From: Tubiluchus corallicola | Taxonomy: Eukaryota > Priapulida > Priapulimorpha > Priapulimorphida > Tubiluchidae | Assembly (NCBI GenBank): GCA_030141605.1 | Contig: JAQGDQ010000149.1 | Location: 64,001-124,000 of the forward strand | Direction of reading: 5' to 3' | Length of the DNA: 60,000 nucleotides | The notes under the pieces: generated by a model | The model's input: the letters and a program-made list of their open reading frames with translations, nothing else | The model's database searches: none | What the model was told of the DNA's origin: nothing | Shown here: positions 38,001 to 53,000 of the stretch, one piece after another | How positions within the stretch are numbered: the first letter of the stretch is position 1 | Layout of the letters: each line of letters opens with the position of its first letter | Translations under genes and position numbers: made by a program

Positions 38001-41000
38001 ATTCACAGTTGTAAGTGTGGTTATATTTTATTGAGTCTTAAACAAACAAATAAAATAAGTAAGTACAAACGTTTTAAGAGCATTGGTGATTTTGTATTGT
38101 ATTCATGGTGACGAATCTTCTGTTTACTAGAAAACTCAGTGACGTATTAAAGAGAAAGCGGACCCCAAAGCGTGGTAGTTCGCGCAAAGGAAATCGATCA
38201 GAGGAAACATCTGTTGAGTCTCTCACATCTAGTAAACTATTTGGCGCTGCTGCATCGGCAAAACAGAGCTTGACTGGACGAGGTAAAACTACGACAGGTA
38301 CGTAATAATTATGTTGTTTCTTTTTGATTTGCTTTAATGGTAGTAAATTCTTTGCCCTAAAACTTTCTTCATTATTCTTGATATCACTATATGTATTTTA
38401 CTATCTCTTATGCGACAACTGTTTGAATTTGTTTGTGTTAATTTTTCTTTGTTGTAGTATATAAAACCTCATGAATTTTATTATAGATATTATAATGTAG
38501 TGACAAAAAATTGCTTACTTGCTTACTGATCCTTATATTCTAGGTAAACTGAGTGGGGCATCACAGAAAACCTCGTTTCTTACTAGTCTGAATCCCACAC
38601 GGTGGGGCAGATCCAATTCTAGTCCTGCAAATGAAAGGCCTTTACTGAGGGTTGGCTTACATCTTTCTCAGGTGCAATTTTGTGATCAGTTTTCTTTATC
38701 TAAAGACATCCTTGTTTTATTTTGTGGAGTGTTCTAATTTCTGCTTAGTACATTTCCGCACAGATAGTTTGTTTACTTATATATAAATTAGTCTAAGGTT
38801 ATGAGTAGAAATATTAAATGACTGCTTAATGTACCATCTCACTGATTGCATTTCAATTTGTTTTATTAGGAGTCTGGTATAATGCGTTCATCCAGTAGTG
38901 CTGGTCCAAACAATCGAGAGAAAATCAAAGTTTGGATTAAAAATCAAGGTGAGATAAGTAATTATTAAAATATTTTTTTGGAATATACCATGCTTGAACA
39001 GCAAGTACAAAAAGTGTAACACGTTAACAATATTAAAAATATATTGCCTTTTTTGTAAAATAAAATAAATTGGCCATTTTAATGAATTTGAAAATTCTCT
39101 AGCTACAGTATTATGAAAAAGTAGACTTTGCCCCGTGTTTTAGCTTGTGTTTCCGACTAAATGTAATTAATTGGTAAGTGTTCAAGAACCTATGCAACAG
39201 AGCATAATTTAAAAAATCAGTACGTGTTTTCCAAATATTTGATTCGGTCTCTAGTTACACTGATGATTGCAGCACTGGTGATCTTACAATTACCTTTTCT
39301 TTTCTGACTTTTGCAAATAATTGCAGCGGATTTCTAAATGAAAAATATTGAAACCAAAATTTACACCAGTCTGATAGATTGAATCACACTGATAATTTAA
39401 CAGAAAAGAATGCTTATAGAACAAATTTTGTCTTATTAACATTACTTTTATAAAATATTTGATAAAACTTTTAAGAAATCGCATAACAACAAATTAAATA
39501 AATAAAATGCATATATGAGTAGTCTTTTTATAGCATTATGTTATCAACCAAAATGTTTTGTAAATCTTTGCTTGCTGATATGTAAGGCAGTATTTAGCAA
39601 AATGCTGACAGGTTACTTGGGTGCAAAATACGAGTATTATATGGCATGTGTCAGCATGGACATATCACAATGCAATACTCCTTGCAATGCAAATATATTT
39701 CAAATTATAATTTTTAAAAGTCTGCAATTCTGATTACCATTAAAACTGTTAATTGTTTTTTTATTGTGTTTGAACTTTGATTTAGGTTTTGAATTTGATG
39801 CAATCCTATTGCTTTAAAGAAAAGTATGCCATTATCGGGCGGCTAAATCTGCTTTGAATTGCCCCTTGTAGATTTTAATCGTTAGAGTCCTTCTCTAGCT
39901 TATGTATTATACTTCGTCAAATACATACCTGGCATAATAATTCACTGTGCACATCATCTAGCCGAAGTATGTTTTAAAAATAGACACCTTGCTTTATAAT
40001 TCCATGTACAAATTCACATTCATTTTACTTCTATGTAATGTACTCATTTTATTAAATGTTTTTTTATTCCTATTTACATTTATAAATTTTCTTTTTTCAG
40101 CTGCCAAATTAGACAATCTGTATTTTAGTGTAGAGAATCATGGTGCCACACATCCAGCCCTTGATGTGCTCAATCGGTTAATGTCTGCCACTCAGTTATT
40201 GGAAGAGGTATCATGTGCAGCACACGATTTATCTCAATGTTATGTTAACGATTACAAATAAATGAGGTTTTTTACGAGTATTATAAATTGTAAGTTTGTC
40301 AGAAATCTTTTGCAGTGTTAAGTTTGTCATACATTTATTTTTTTCTGCTTTTCAGGATGGAGACAAGGTTGAAGCATTATCTTCTATAAGTACAATTATT
40401 TCACAAAGTGATGTTTCTCCATTTGAGGTGATACATAGTGGATTAGTTAATAAGTTGCTAAGATTTCTAACACATCCGGGCAATAGCAGAAATCATCGGT
40501 TGCAGCAATTCCTACATGTGTTTCTAAACTGTCCAGTAAGTTAAATTATGTCAAAACTTATTTTTTGTTACTTATTTAATTCTTTGTTTAGCAGATTTTA
40601 GAATGACGACTGATGAGCTTTTCAATCATTAACTTTTTTCTTAGTATTAAGCTTTTCTTGTAATTTTCAGCCACCAGGAAGTTGTGCTGTGTTTAAATTT
40701 GAAGATGGTGATCCGTCTCTCTCATCTCTGGTCAGTAAACTAAATGCCTGCATCAATCAGTTGGAACAATTCCCAGTAAAAGTTCATGACTTGCCTGGCG
40801 CCGGTGCTGCCGGCCGTGGTACTAATGCATTAAAATTTTTCAATACTCACCAGCTAAAGGTATTTTATTCGTGTTATATTAGATAACCATATTTATATGT
40901 TGGCATTGAAACATTAATTAAAAAGTTGGAAGTAATATTGACCAAAATAAAAGCAATCTGAGGTTGCTGCTTTGTGTCTGTTTTATTGCATGTATGTACG

Positions 41001-44000
41001 TTATGTAATGTTTTAAATTTTATTTTCTATGTGAAATCTAAAGTAAAGAAAGTAATGATTAATTTTAGCACTTAGTTTGGTAGAAACTATTTTGAGTGAT
41101 TTGTATTAAAAAGAAAAACTTAGAACTGACTTGAGGCTTAATTTCTTCCAAACGAGTCCTGAAAGTTTTCAAAACTTTACAAGTCCAGAAACTATGTGCT
41201 GCATTCAGTTCCTTGTTGCTTTCTTGCAGTGCAATTTGCAGCGCCATCCATCCTGTTATAATCTCCGACAGTGGAGAGGTGGTCCAGTAAAAATTGATCC
41301 GCTAGCTCTTGTTCAAGCAATTGAACGGTATTTGGTGATAAGGGGGTATGGACGTATCCGACCAGACGAGGATGAGGATGGGAGTGATGATGATAACTCC
41401 GATGAAGATATTGATGATACAATGGTTTGTTCTACAATGATTTTGTATTATTGCTTTGAATTCTTAACTAGTTGGAATACGGGATTTTTTTTTAATTGTA
41501 GATATGTTCATTTAAACAAGTGTGCTAATTTTTTTGTTGTAATGACAAAAATGTTGAATTCTAAATTTTTAGGCGGCAGTGTTCATAAGCCAAGGTAATG
41601 CGAGACATAAACTACAGTTCCTAATAGGAGACCATGTATTACCATATAATATGACTGTATACCAAGCTATTCGACAGTATGGCTCACCTGTAGAAGATGG
41701 CCACGAAACGGATGCAGATTCTGACCATCCATTTGGTAGAACTAGTATCTGGGTGCAGACACACACAATATGGTAAATGTGTCATTGTTATTCCAGTGTT
41801 TTTGTTTTATTGATGGTCAACCACTTCAGCTTGTTCTTGATTGCACTAAATTTGACATTTTCTCTATTTCTGCTTCTCAGATGCTTGGTTAAATTTTTTT
41901 TAAAGTTTATTTTCTTTTATTTACCTAGGTACCGCCCATTGTCTGATGATGATGCAGCGAGCTTTGGCAACATTTCTAGTGCAGCCACAACAAGTGCTGC
42001 TAGTACCAGCACTATCAGCCCAATTGGCAAAAAAGGAAAATCATCTGGTTTAAATAAAACATCTCCGAAAAGTAAAAAAGGAGAAGATTTGTGGCTGGGT
42101 ATGTTTTTAAAGGTCAAATCTAACACTTTTACAAGATTCCTTAAAGGGGGAATATCATGAAAATCAAGTTAAATTTATTTTATAGTTGCCTTCCCCGTGA
42201 ACAACTTGGCAAAAAAAATTTTAACAGTACGTTGTGTAATTAATGAGTAATTAACTTTTTTGTCTCGCGCGGAAATGCCGTGGAGCTGCACTTACGCCTC
42301 TCCCGGTGGAAAAATTGAACTAGCGCAGCTCTGCTGATGACGTAGCAGAGTGTACCCGCAGCTTGTTGTGATACTATGGTACACAACTGGGCTAAAAGTA
42401 AAGCTGTTATTATTACATTACAGTATTTGACCTTGGGTCGATAGGTGATAGAAACGATTGCCGTTGCGCTCATTCACGTTTTCATTAAATTCTGCAAAAG
42501 TGATATATTTTACTACTGTTGAAAGTTATAGGTCCATTATAGTATATTCTAATAGATGTGTAAACAATCATTGTGCCAAAGTAGACTGGCCTACAGCATA
42601 TTGTGAGAATTCTTGTGGCCTTAATTGAAAACATCGTTAGCAATACAAGCTGCAAAAGTGTGGGCCTTGGTAACAAAAGTTCTTTTCTTGTAAACAAGTC
42701 CTATAAAGTAACTTCATTCTGCTAGAAGAATTAATGAATTTGCAAATACAGAGAAACTCACTGAAGCATAATTATAATGCTAGTGTGACAATTTTTAGCG
42801 ACAGCTTCATTTTATCAGCCTTGACAAAAATATGTGAACCCCGTGGACACATAGAATTATTGATTAAACATATATGAACATTTTTAACTTTGTCGTGTAT
42901 CAGTCAGTTAAATCAGTAAGACTTTTAATATCAACCAGAACTTTAACTGTTGTTCTTTAGCTTTTGTTTTTGCATGATAACAACATGTTGTGTTTATTTT
43001 TACACAGCAGTATTATTAAAATATTAGGATTAAAAAAATTTTTTGTGGTCATTTGGACTGAAATAAAAATTAATGATAATAATATATTTATTATTAACAT
43101 ATTACTATCCGCTTTTACAAAATAAAAAACTAACGATATAATGTGGTTCGATGACAAAATAATTATTGTGTTATTTCAAGCAAGGTTATTCTGACACTCA
43201 TTCTATTACAAAGTTGAAAAAAGTGTATGTAGTACAAAATAATCTAGTGCAATGCTCTTTGTGCTACACAAATTGCCAAATATGCTGAAGTCATTGTTTA
43301 TGGTGTAAGGATTAACAATTTACAGTTGTCAATTTACGATTTACAATGTTTTTTCTTTAGTTAATATTCAAAATTCCGGAAGAAGCATCATAAATAAAAT
43401 TTTAGCTCAAAAAAATTGCATTACGTAATGTAATTGTGATATTTTTATTGAAATGGATACAAATCTCGAGATGACTAAACTGCGTCGATATGCTATACAC
43501 TTGGCTTAAAATGAAACAAATTAAAAAAGTTACTATCAAAAACTGCATCTGACTAAATCTGTTCGAAGTCTAAGCACAGTATTTTTAACATTAGAGTTTA
43601 TCATGTTCCTAAACTCTCATTTCAAAGCAAACAGCCGAGAAATTATTACACAGCTTATAGGAGTGAATCCAGCTTTTTTAGATTTTGCTTTCATTGTTTC
43701 AATAATTTTGTGTTGCTCATTGGAAACTAAAAGTTTTTATATTTTTGCTATTCCGACACTTTCCGTCTGACTGCTGCATCGAATGGCCCATTTAATTGTT
43801 GAATCCTAGTGTAACACATTCCACGGTTGTTTTTCAATAAGAACGATCACAATGACCGAAACCGAGCAAATCACACGTTCAGCACAGACGTCTATAAGTT
43901 CATATTTGGTACTAACATTTTGAATTTTATGGTATGAAAAATGTGGGTGCAATTCTAAGAAGAGTATCGTGAAACAATCTTTACTCAGAAGAAATGCAAG

Positions 44001-47000
44001 ACTGCCATTGCGTTCTAGGTCCCAGCTTACAGAGTGCCAAACAGTAAACTTTTACATACAGCTTTTGATGCAGTGTTGGGTATTTCATATTATATTATAA
44101 TATGGATATCATGTCTGTAAGCATGCAGTTATGAGAGATATTTTGGCAAAGGCTCTCATCTTATAATATTTGAGAATATCTTCAGCAATTACACATTGTT
44201 AGACATTTTTGTAGTTGCCCCAACGAAGTGGTTCACACAACGGCCTATTTATTATTAGATTATTCAATGCAGATTTGAATTTTTTTACAATTTGTTAAAG
44301 CTGAATGCTGAGATATAGGCAATTGACAAACACCATTTTCGGCCAATCTAATCATGACTCATTAGCAAGGTATCAATTGCCTGTGTCTCAGCACTCAGCT
44401 TTAACAAATTGCAAAAAGTTCAAATCTGCATCGAATAATCTAAAAATAAATAGACTGTTGTTTGAACCACTTCATTGGAGCTACTACAAAAATTCAGATG
44501 ACAAAAACAATGAGTAGCACATTTTAATCTAAACCCGCATGATATGATGGTACCCATGTTTTCCACTGCTTTGGTATAATGTTATATTACTGGTATGTCA
44601 ATCTCATAAGAACAACAATGTGCCTCTACTGAGGGTTCTGTTTTTTTTTTAGTTTTTGCAAAGGTAGAGTTAAACATATCAGAAACTTTCAACTAGAGTG
44701 TTGTCTTGATCTATATGTATGCATTAAATTCTTACTTGATAGCTTGCCTTGAATTTCACTTTTAAATTTAAGTTTTTAATCTAGTGCAGTCATTGTAATT
44801 GCAAAAAGTAATTGAAATTCATTTATCTGTGTTTAGTGTTTTGATAAATCAGTAAGATGTATTTATACACGTTTGTTGTAGATGGTATTGTGCCTTCACC
44901 AGTATCTCTTTTGGATGGTTTCCTTATCTCTGGGTTATTTGATTTGGTCTCTGTTAAAGATCCTTCATTGGAGGTGATAGCTTTATTGCGTGTTCTCCAT
45001 GCTCTGAACCGTTATTGGGGGACCTTGTATAATGTAAGTAGTAATTATTCATTATGTAAAGCTAATGAGTAAGATTATTGTACAGTATGCTTACTAATCC
45101 ACAATTATGTTTATGAGAAACGTACGTGTGGCTGAAATATTCCCTTCTGCATCATAATTTGGCGCTACAGCTAATGTAGGTAGGACCATCACGTTTAAAT
45201 TTGTTAAACATTTACACAGTGCTTACGTTTCTTAAGCTTCTTACTAAAGCCTACGACTCCGTTTACACATTATACATATATAATTATTATGTGTATGTGT
45301 GGGCCACGAGGCATGACCTACCACCTCATGCAGTAATTTTTTTACCTGTCACTATTTGAAATGACTTGGTGCTAATAAACACTTTTATTGAATCTAGCTT
45401 GAAATATATCATCTAGGCACCTTTGTTAATTACTGCTGCTAGGGGATTAGCTAAACTATTTGCTTTATTCTTTTGATATTGTGCTGAACTCTAACATGTG
45501 GATTACCAAGCACAAATTTTTCATTGCCTAACGTGGGTGCATGTGGCTCTATTTTAAATATTGTTGTCTGCATGCATCCATTTGTAGCCATTGCTTATTT
45601 AACTCATGTCATAGTTGTTGTAATTATTCATTACTACTGAAGAGGTTATAAAGAAATTTTAATAAAAAATTCTGCAAAAATGTGGAGAAACCACTCTGCT
45701 GTGACATGAAACTTATGAAACCTTTCATTCAAATACTTTCCCCCATACTCTTCGAGGCATAAAATTTTAACATAACTGAGAGGTTAGCAAGGGGTCATTC
45801 GTCATTAATTATACTGTGACAGTCTCCCAGTAGCAAAAGGCAGCAGTCTTCCGTGCAGGCTCACCAGGCTGTTTATCATTAAATTGCACTAATAAGCCGT
45901 ATCAGTAAAAATGAAAAACTCTGAATAAACTGGTTCACATATTATAAGTATATTGCTCATAATAGTTTATATTTCAATCCCAGGGTTAAATAAACAAATG
46001 CTAATGCATCTCACTAATGTATTAGTTACTAGTAGACAAAAATAATATTTTAAAAAAATTATAATTTATGAGCATTGTAGACTTATGACTGTACATTCTC
46101 TTGTTAAAAAAAGAAAATGCTTCAGCTACAGTTACGCCACTTCAGAAGCAAGGTGATAAGCAACCTTTGCAAAAATCAATAAATGTTTAGATTGACTAAA
46201 CTAATGCTTCCATTTACATGTGTAAATGTGACAACTCTAACTGTAATTGTAAGAATTATTTGACATATTTGACATTCTAATGTGCTATTAATAAAAATTT
46301 TTGCTAACATTTGTAAGTCATTTTCACTTTATGCTCTTTGCAAGAATAACACAAGTATTTCTTATTCTTATGCGATTTTGTTTTAGTTAAGTATGTACAA
46401 ACCAGTATTACCAGCAGGCGAATTTATCAATCATAAATTAACCGCCAAGGCTAATAGGCAACTGCAGGATCCTCTTGTTATAATGACTGCTCACATACCT
46501 GTCTGGCTACCAGAGATTGCAAATGCATGGTAAGAGTACAAGTTTATAGTGAAACAACATTTTATTAAAGTAGAGTAGATTCTGTTCTCTATAATACTTA
46601 CTGTTTTTGTGGTATAATCACATTTTCTTTTTTCTTCTGTTATGCTTTCTTGAGTTGATTAAATGATATTTTACTTTTTGTTTAGTCCATTTTTGTTGCC
46701 ATTTGAAACGAGGCAAATGTTGTTCTATACGACGTCATTTGATCGTGACCGTGCTATGCAAAGGCTTTTAGACACTGTGCCAGACCTGAACACCTCTGAG
46801 AGTGCAGAGAGAGTTACACCTAGACTAGAGAGAAGAAAGGTAATACTGATAGTAGTCGACTTACAATCCATGCAACTTACGACTGTTCTATTTTACGACC
46901 CAACCAGAACGTAATTAACTAATTATGCAAAACTAACAATAATTCATTTCCTCCTAATTTAAGCAGATTAATTTTAAATTGCTATCTGTTTTAATAAACT

Positions 47001-50000
47001 CTTCCATACTTACTTCTCCATACTTAGTGCGCATACATATACTCACAACACCTTACATGTAGGGGTGCGCCACTTGCATTTTACGACTGAGTCATCTTAC
47101 GATCAATCTGCTGGAACCGATATAGTTTTCAGTTCTTTGCTGTTTAGGGGCAATTTATTAAATGGAAATGACTGGTTTGTGATCATTATTTGTATGGATT
47201 TTAACTTCTATATATAATATAAATGAACTTTGATGTTTATTAAGGTGTAAATTGGTGATGGGAATCTGATTATTTTTGTAGCGCACTGTGCACAGAGATG
47301 ATCTCCTTCGTCAGGCTGAACAGGTGATGCAGGATTTGGGGACATCTAAAGCATTGTTGGAGGTCCAATATGAAAATGAGGTTTGTAAAATTTTGGTTAT
47401 TCTGATGGCTGCAAATGATTAGCTAATTTTTTTACAGGCAACATTTTTGTTAATTTTTAATGTTAATATAATGACATTTATATTTTTACTGAGTCTTGAA
47501 TGTGCCATATTGGTGTATGGCTACTTATATGGATCTGTGATAGTGGCATTACTGAGCATGAATCTGGTATTTTAGCAGTAGTAGTTTTTGTTTCTGAAAC
47601 TGTTGTATTTGTTTGTGCTTGGTGTTGTGCAATATGAACGTGTAATAGATACAATTACCATTTGTAGGTTGGCACTGGTCTTGGACCAACTCTGGAATTC
47701 TATGCTTTAGTTTCTCGAGAACTTCAGAGAGCTGATTTGGAGCTATGGAGGGGGGAAGCAGTAAAGTTTCATGACTCAAAAGGTCAGTGTAACTATCGTA
47801 AAAGATTTCCTGCAATCCATTTTTAGTACAACCACACTTGAAAACCTGTTCTCTGTATATTCACACATCTTTTACTTTTTTATAGGCGTGCAGAAAGATG
47901 TTATGTATATTCATTCTTCTGTGGGACTTTTCCCATTACCTCTTCCCCGATCCTCAAAGTCATCTGCAATCAAAGCGAAATTATCAAAGTTTCGGTTTAT
48001 GGGAAAGTTCATGGCCAAAGCTCTCATGGACTCAAGAATGGTAGGATAGTTTTGTTTTAGATGCCCTTTTATGAGTAATTTATCATTTCGTCAAGTAGAT
48101 TTAAAATCGAAGAAATGTGTTGGTGCTTTTTTGTTTAATTAGCTGATAGTATTCTTAAAGGGTTAGATAATTCCAATAATAAAAGCCATAGCACTAGCTG
48201 AGACACTGTAGTACTACTGTTATAAACTTCTTCTCATATTCTGATGTGCTATCATTCATGTTACGCAATAAGGACAACAGTATGTTTTTAAAACTATATG
48301 CATTGCTACGTCCATCTTCTAGTGCATAATGTATTACACATTAATTTTTAATTGACTGTTGGTATGTAGACTGTCTTTGAAGGTTCATAAGTTTAACAGT
48401 ATTAACATCATCTTTTGCAGGTTGATATTCCTTTAAGCCTAGCCTTTTACAAGAGGCTGTTAGGTCAAGATCAGTCACTTTGTGATGGAGATGTATTTCA
48501 CGTTGATCCTGAATTAGCAAAATCATTTTTACAACTTGATGACATATCTAGACAAAAGAAGAGACTTCAGGTTGACAAGTCACATGTATGTCTATGGTGT
48601 TGCTAGAGTTTTGTTTATTAGTAGTAAAATTTACCGTTCTTTCAGTACATACCTTGAATTTTTTTGTTGGATGTAATAATTAATATTTTTTATAATGGTA
48701 CAAGTCCTTGTTTCTAAACTCCACACAAGGAGTACTCCGATAAAGAGAATTTATGGAACTAGCAAAGACGTTTTCATTTTCTTGCATTACGGGCGGAAGC
48801 AGTGACACAGTAGCTGATTGGCCACGGTATCACTTGGCTCAGAATTACTTAGTGCTGACTTAGTTGGATGAATGACCATTAAAAACTGGTTTTGTGTAGT
48901 GAATCTGCCATCAAGGGAGGATGTACACACACTTGGACTTGGCTAAGACTGTAAGGCATTTCTGCTGATACAGGTTCTTGTTAGAGGATTGTCATTCATG
49001 GTAGAGTTTGGTTCTGACTCTGTTGCAGCTAGTCAGTATTTAGTAGTAGTTGGATTCTGGTTTGTCCAGCTTTATAATAATATAGTTTTATTGTGATACA
49101 GATAAAATGCAGAGTCAAATTGCAGAGTCATCAATACATGGTCACTAAGGTACTAAATTATGCTAGAGACTCAGCCATGCTTGGATGTTGCCTTTTATAA
49201 GTTTTTGTCTCTCGCATGATTATATGGTAGGACTTTTTAAGCGCCATACAACTTGACTTTGTTTTTATGACAGTTTGTTTTGTATATTTACTACAGACAC
49301 CAGCAAGTTTACAGCTAGCCCTTGATAGTTTAACCATTGGTGGATGCTCAATTGATGACCTCTACTTAGATTTCACATTACCGGGCTTTCCTAACATAGA
49401 GCTGAAGAAAGGTGGCAAAGACATTTCTGTCACTATCCACAATGTGGATGAATACTTAAAGGTAAATAAATTGCTAATTGCCAGTGTTGGCAAATCTATA
49501 ATTTGTTGTCTATTAAAGTAGTAAAATCCCCAGAATGTCCACACTTAGTGGTCAGTAGGGCATGCTAGAATAAAGAATTTTTTACAATATTAAGCAAATT
49601 AATCACTATATATGATTTTTGTGTCCACGTGTGTTTTAAAGCTATTTTTCAATAATTCTAGCTTGTTGTGCATTGGAGTCTTCTAGAAGGTGTTAATAAG
49701 CAACTCGAGCACTTCAAAGAAGGTTTTGAAGCAGTGTTTCCACTGTCAACATTGCAACTGTTCTATCCTGAAGAGGTACACAGTTTAGCTTAAACAGATT
49801 TATTTTCTTAATTAAGTATTTTCACTCATTTTTCCAATTGCCTTGTTCACACTTCGTGTTTTTTGCAGTTAATTGCCCTTTCATGATAAAAATAAGTTTT
49901 TACATGGACTTATAGAAGTCAAACTTTGCTTAAATAGTTGTTTCTTTCTTGTAAAGTATTTTTGAAATTGAAAATTGCATTGTGTGCCATTTAGCTGTTT

Positions 50001-53000
50001 CAGTTCTTTTTTCCATGTAAAATAATTTTTATACATTTTCTTTGAGTAATAACAATTAACAGAGAAGTTGCACTGGCAAACCTGAAACATTTTGTTAAAG
50101 TAATAAGGTAATAACTTAGCAGAGAAATTTGACTGGCAAAGGGTGTACTTTCAAAATGTGATGCTGGAGATGTATCACTGGCAAAGTGACTGGAGAACAG
50201 TACCTCTTACAAAGTGTGCTCTGTTGAAATGTGCTGCTGGCGAACTATACTACTAGTAAAGTGACCACTAGAGAACTGTACTACAGTAGGCGCCGTAGAC
50301 TCACTTTGGGACCGAAGTGTTTTGACCCAATTAACCGCTGGATCTATTAACTGATTGGTGTAGTATTACTGGTATAGATGTATGTGTCACTAACAACTAT
50401 GCATTGCAAAGTTTTTAGTGAATTTTAGAGACGAAGTAATACCTAAATTCCTTTGTGCAGTTAAAAATTAGAAAAAATATTTTACATTATTAATTTATAT
50501 AAGTGATTTAGCAATCAATTAAAAAGTGTACTTTTCTAAACCACGCAAGTCTGTTTATTTGCAAATATAGTGGAAATATGTCCAAGGTTGGCTGATTGAT
50601 TTTTTGTGACATGTTGGCTCAGAAAGTTCTCATAATGATAAAAACGTTTAACTGTTGTTGTACGATACACAAATATGTGCTTGAACTGTTGCTGGTGACT
50701 GCGTTTCCCCGCTTGAGGCTTCGTCTGTAAGCTCCCGCTTACTATCGTGACATACTTATGTACTGTTGCATCCCTGGCATAACAGCAACGGCAAACTGAT
50801 TAAACTTTCTGGAAAAAGCAAACCATTAGGCAAGTGATTAAGAACGCTTCCGCGAGAAGACCATGCAAAATCGAAAAATTCTGGCACAAGGTTAGGTAAA
50901 CCGATTCAGACCAAAGTTCGGGTATGAGGTCCACTAGTCCCTAGTATTCACTATGTGAATCCGCTTGGTCCAACTCCTCGTAGTAGCAGAGGTACGGCAT
51001 AGGCCGATTTTCATGAAAAAATGCCTATTTTTCTCTATTTTTTCACTCATATTTGAAGGATTAACCATGCAGCAACCACTGAGTTTGAATAGATCTGACT
51101 TTGCACAGTATTGGGTCTTGTTATCTTCTCCAAAATGACTTTTCGACTTTTGTCCCAAACCCCCCTCTTTCAGCTTTACTGGGGGTCTTTAAGCTCGCAT
51201 TACGCACAAGATGCAAATACTCCGTCATTTCAAAGTCTTATATCTCACCCACTGCGGGGGCGGGAACAAAAATATCGATATGTATGTGAATAGAGTATCC
51301 CATCCCACTATGTTGCAGTGACAATTTCAATGGAGCGAATTTCCACCCTATTGTAAATGACCCTTGAAAGAGGCATATATCAGGGTGAAAATATAGGTAA
51401 CAACGTTCATCAAAAAGTTTCGTGTAGGTAACGTGAGTTGTCAAATCTTGTCAAAATACTTCAAAACGTCATAAATGTTCATCTTTGGCAACTAGGGGCC
51501 TGGACAGCACATTGGTTAAACTACCGACAGGACTGGACTCTAGCATTCAAGATGGCAGCCACTGCTGAACTAAAATGTTCGTTTTCTGGGCTGTTTACTA
51601 GCGTTAAATGCGGTATTCTGACTAGTTATCCGCACGAAACGAATATTGTGACTCTATTAGCCTGTACTACAGACACTGGACCGCATTTAGAGCGCTTCCT
51701 TCAAAAAAATGAAATATCTACGGAATGGAAATTGCTTCTTGCAAGGACTGGAAAATGTTTTATGTACTGTTTATTTTCTATGCTTTGTAAATGTTATGTA
51801 CAGGTTATTACCTAGTTATTACTCATTGTCTTACATAGGCGTACAAGCCAGGACACAAAGAAAATTGCCCTAAATCTGAGCAAATGCCCAAAAAGTATGG
51901 GACAGGCTTCCCCCAAAATATCATTTGTCCGGTGATTTTTTGACTGTAAAACATCGAAAATTTTTGTGCCATTGGTGCAATCATTCAGTCACACTATTAA
52001 TATTTTTTGTCAGAAGTATCGATTTTGTGCCACAAATAAACTTTGGGCGAAGAAAATTTTCTGAGCTAAATATCACCGCCATCCCCCCTAGAAGCGGCCC
52101 ATACGCTTATATTGTCTCATGTTTAGACTGTAAGATTTTCGCTTTATCACTTTCCCCATGATATATTTGTCTATATTTCTGTATCTATCTTCTAGGGATA
52201 ATCTACCTGCATCGATAATTCTTTCTCTATTATTTAGATATTATGGTTTTGATTACTTGTACTACTCTTCAGTGCTAGGATTATGCTGCTACAATAGGAA
52301 CACAGTATTTTGGACTTAGAGAAATTAATTCTGACTTGAGTTTTGTAGTTTTTCATTTTTGTACTGATATTCATAATCTTCTATGTATAGCCATGAAGCT
52401 TATTCATATAAAAAGTATAAAAAATGAACAGATGTATAAAAATGAACGGATTTCTATTTTATATGTATATACCAAGTGTTTGTCAGATTCTTTCGCTAGC
52501 AATGACTTTCAATCTTAACAATCGCTACTTCTTTTCTATTAGAGCGCTTATTGTTTAGTCTTTCCTGGTATCCACTAGCGATTCAGTGTAGAGAATGCCT
52601 TGAATCAAGGTCGGACTCAGTACCTGGGGCATGATGTCCTGTCCAGAAATCCATCAGAAGAGGCAATTATTCATATTTGTAGTCATATGAAAATTCTGAC
52701 ATAACTAAACCAATTTAAGATGAAATTCGCAAATTTCTAGCAATTTCCATGGCAAAGGAATCTATTGCTACTAGGAAATGAGAGCACTAGTCACAGAAAA
52801 TGCAGGTTAAACGTGGCTAAATGTCTACTGTCATATACGACCTGAGCCAAGTATGTCTACTTTTTACACATGGACGGAATTACTATGGAAAGTAAAAAAG
52901 TGTGTTGATAAGGCAGTTTTTTCTAATAGTGCCCCCTCTATATAATGTCATTCGTGATATTATCTCAGCTCGTGCGTTTTCATGAAATTTAGAATACAGA

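Noticed and set aside
41192-41422. A 76-codon minus-strand frame across TRIP12 exon 24.
   Set aside because: It is the antisense shadow of a well-supported exon.
42120-42370. Possible TTAA-flanked element in intron 26 beginning TTAAAGGGGGAATATCATG.
   Set aside because: I could not find a matching right end; the CpG-containing block alone is not enough to call an element.
46845-47126. Possible Tigger-like relic in TRIP12 intron 29 (ACTTACAATCC and CTTACGATCAATC near the two ends).
   Set aside because: The end sequences are too degraded and no TA-flanked inverted repeats can be defined.
51438-51815. A 125-codon frame in the Tigger-like insertion, considered as a transposase.
   Set aside because: No DDE/DDD triad or DNA-binding motif can be seen, and it lies in the nested non-coding unit.
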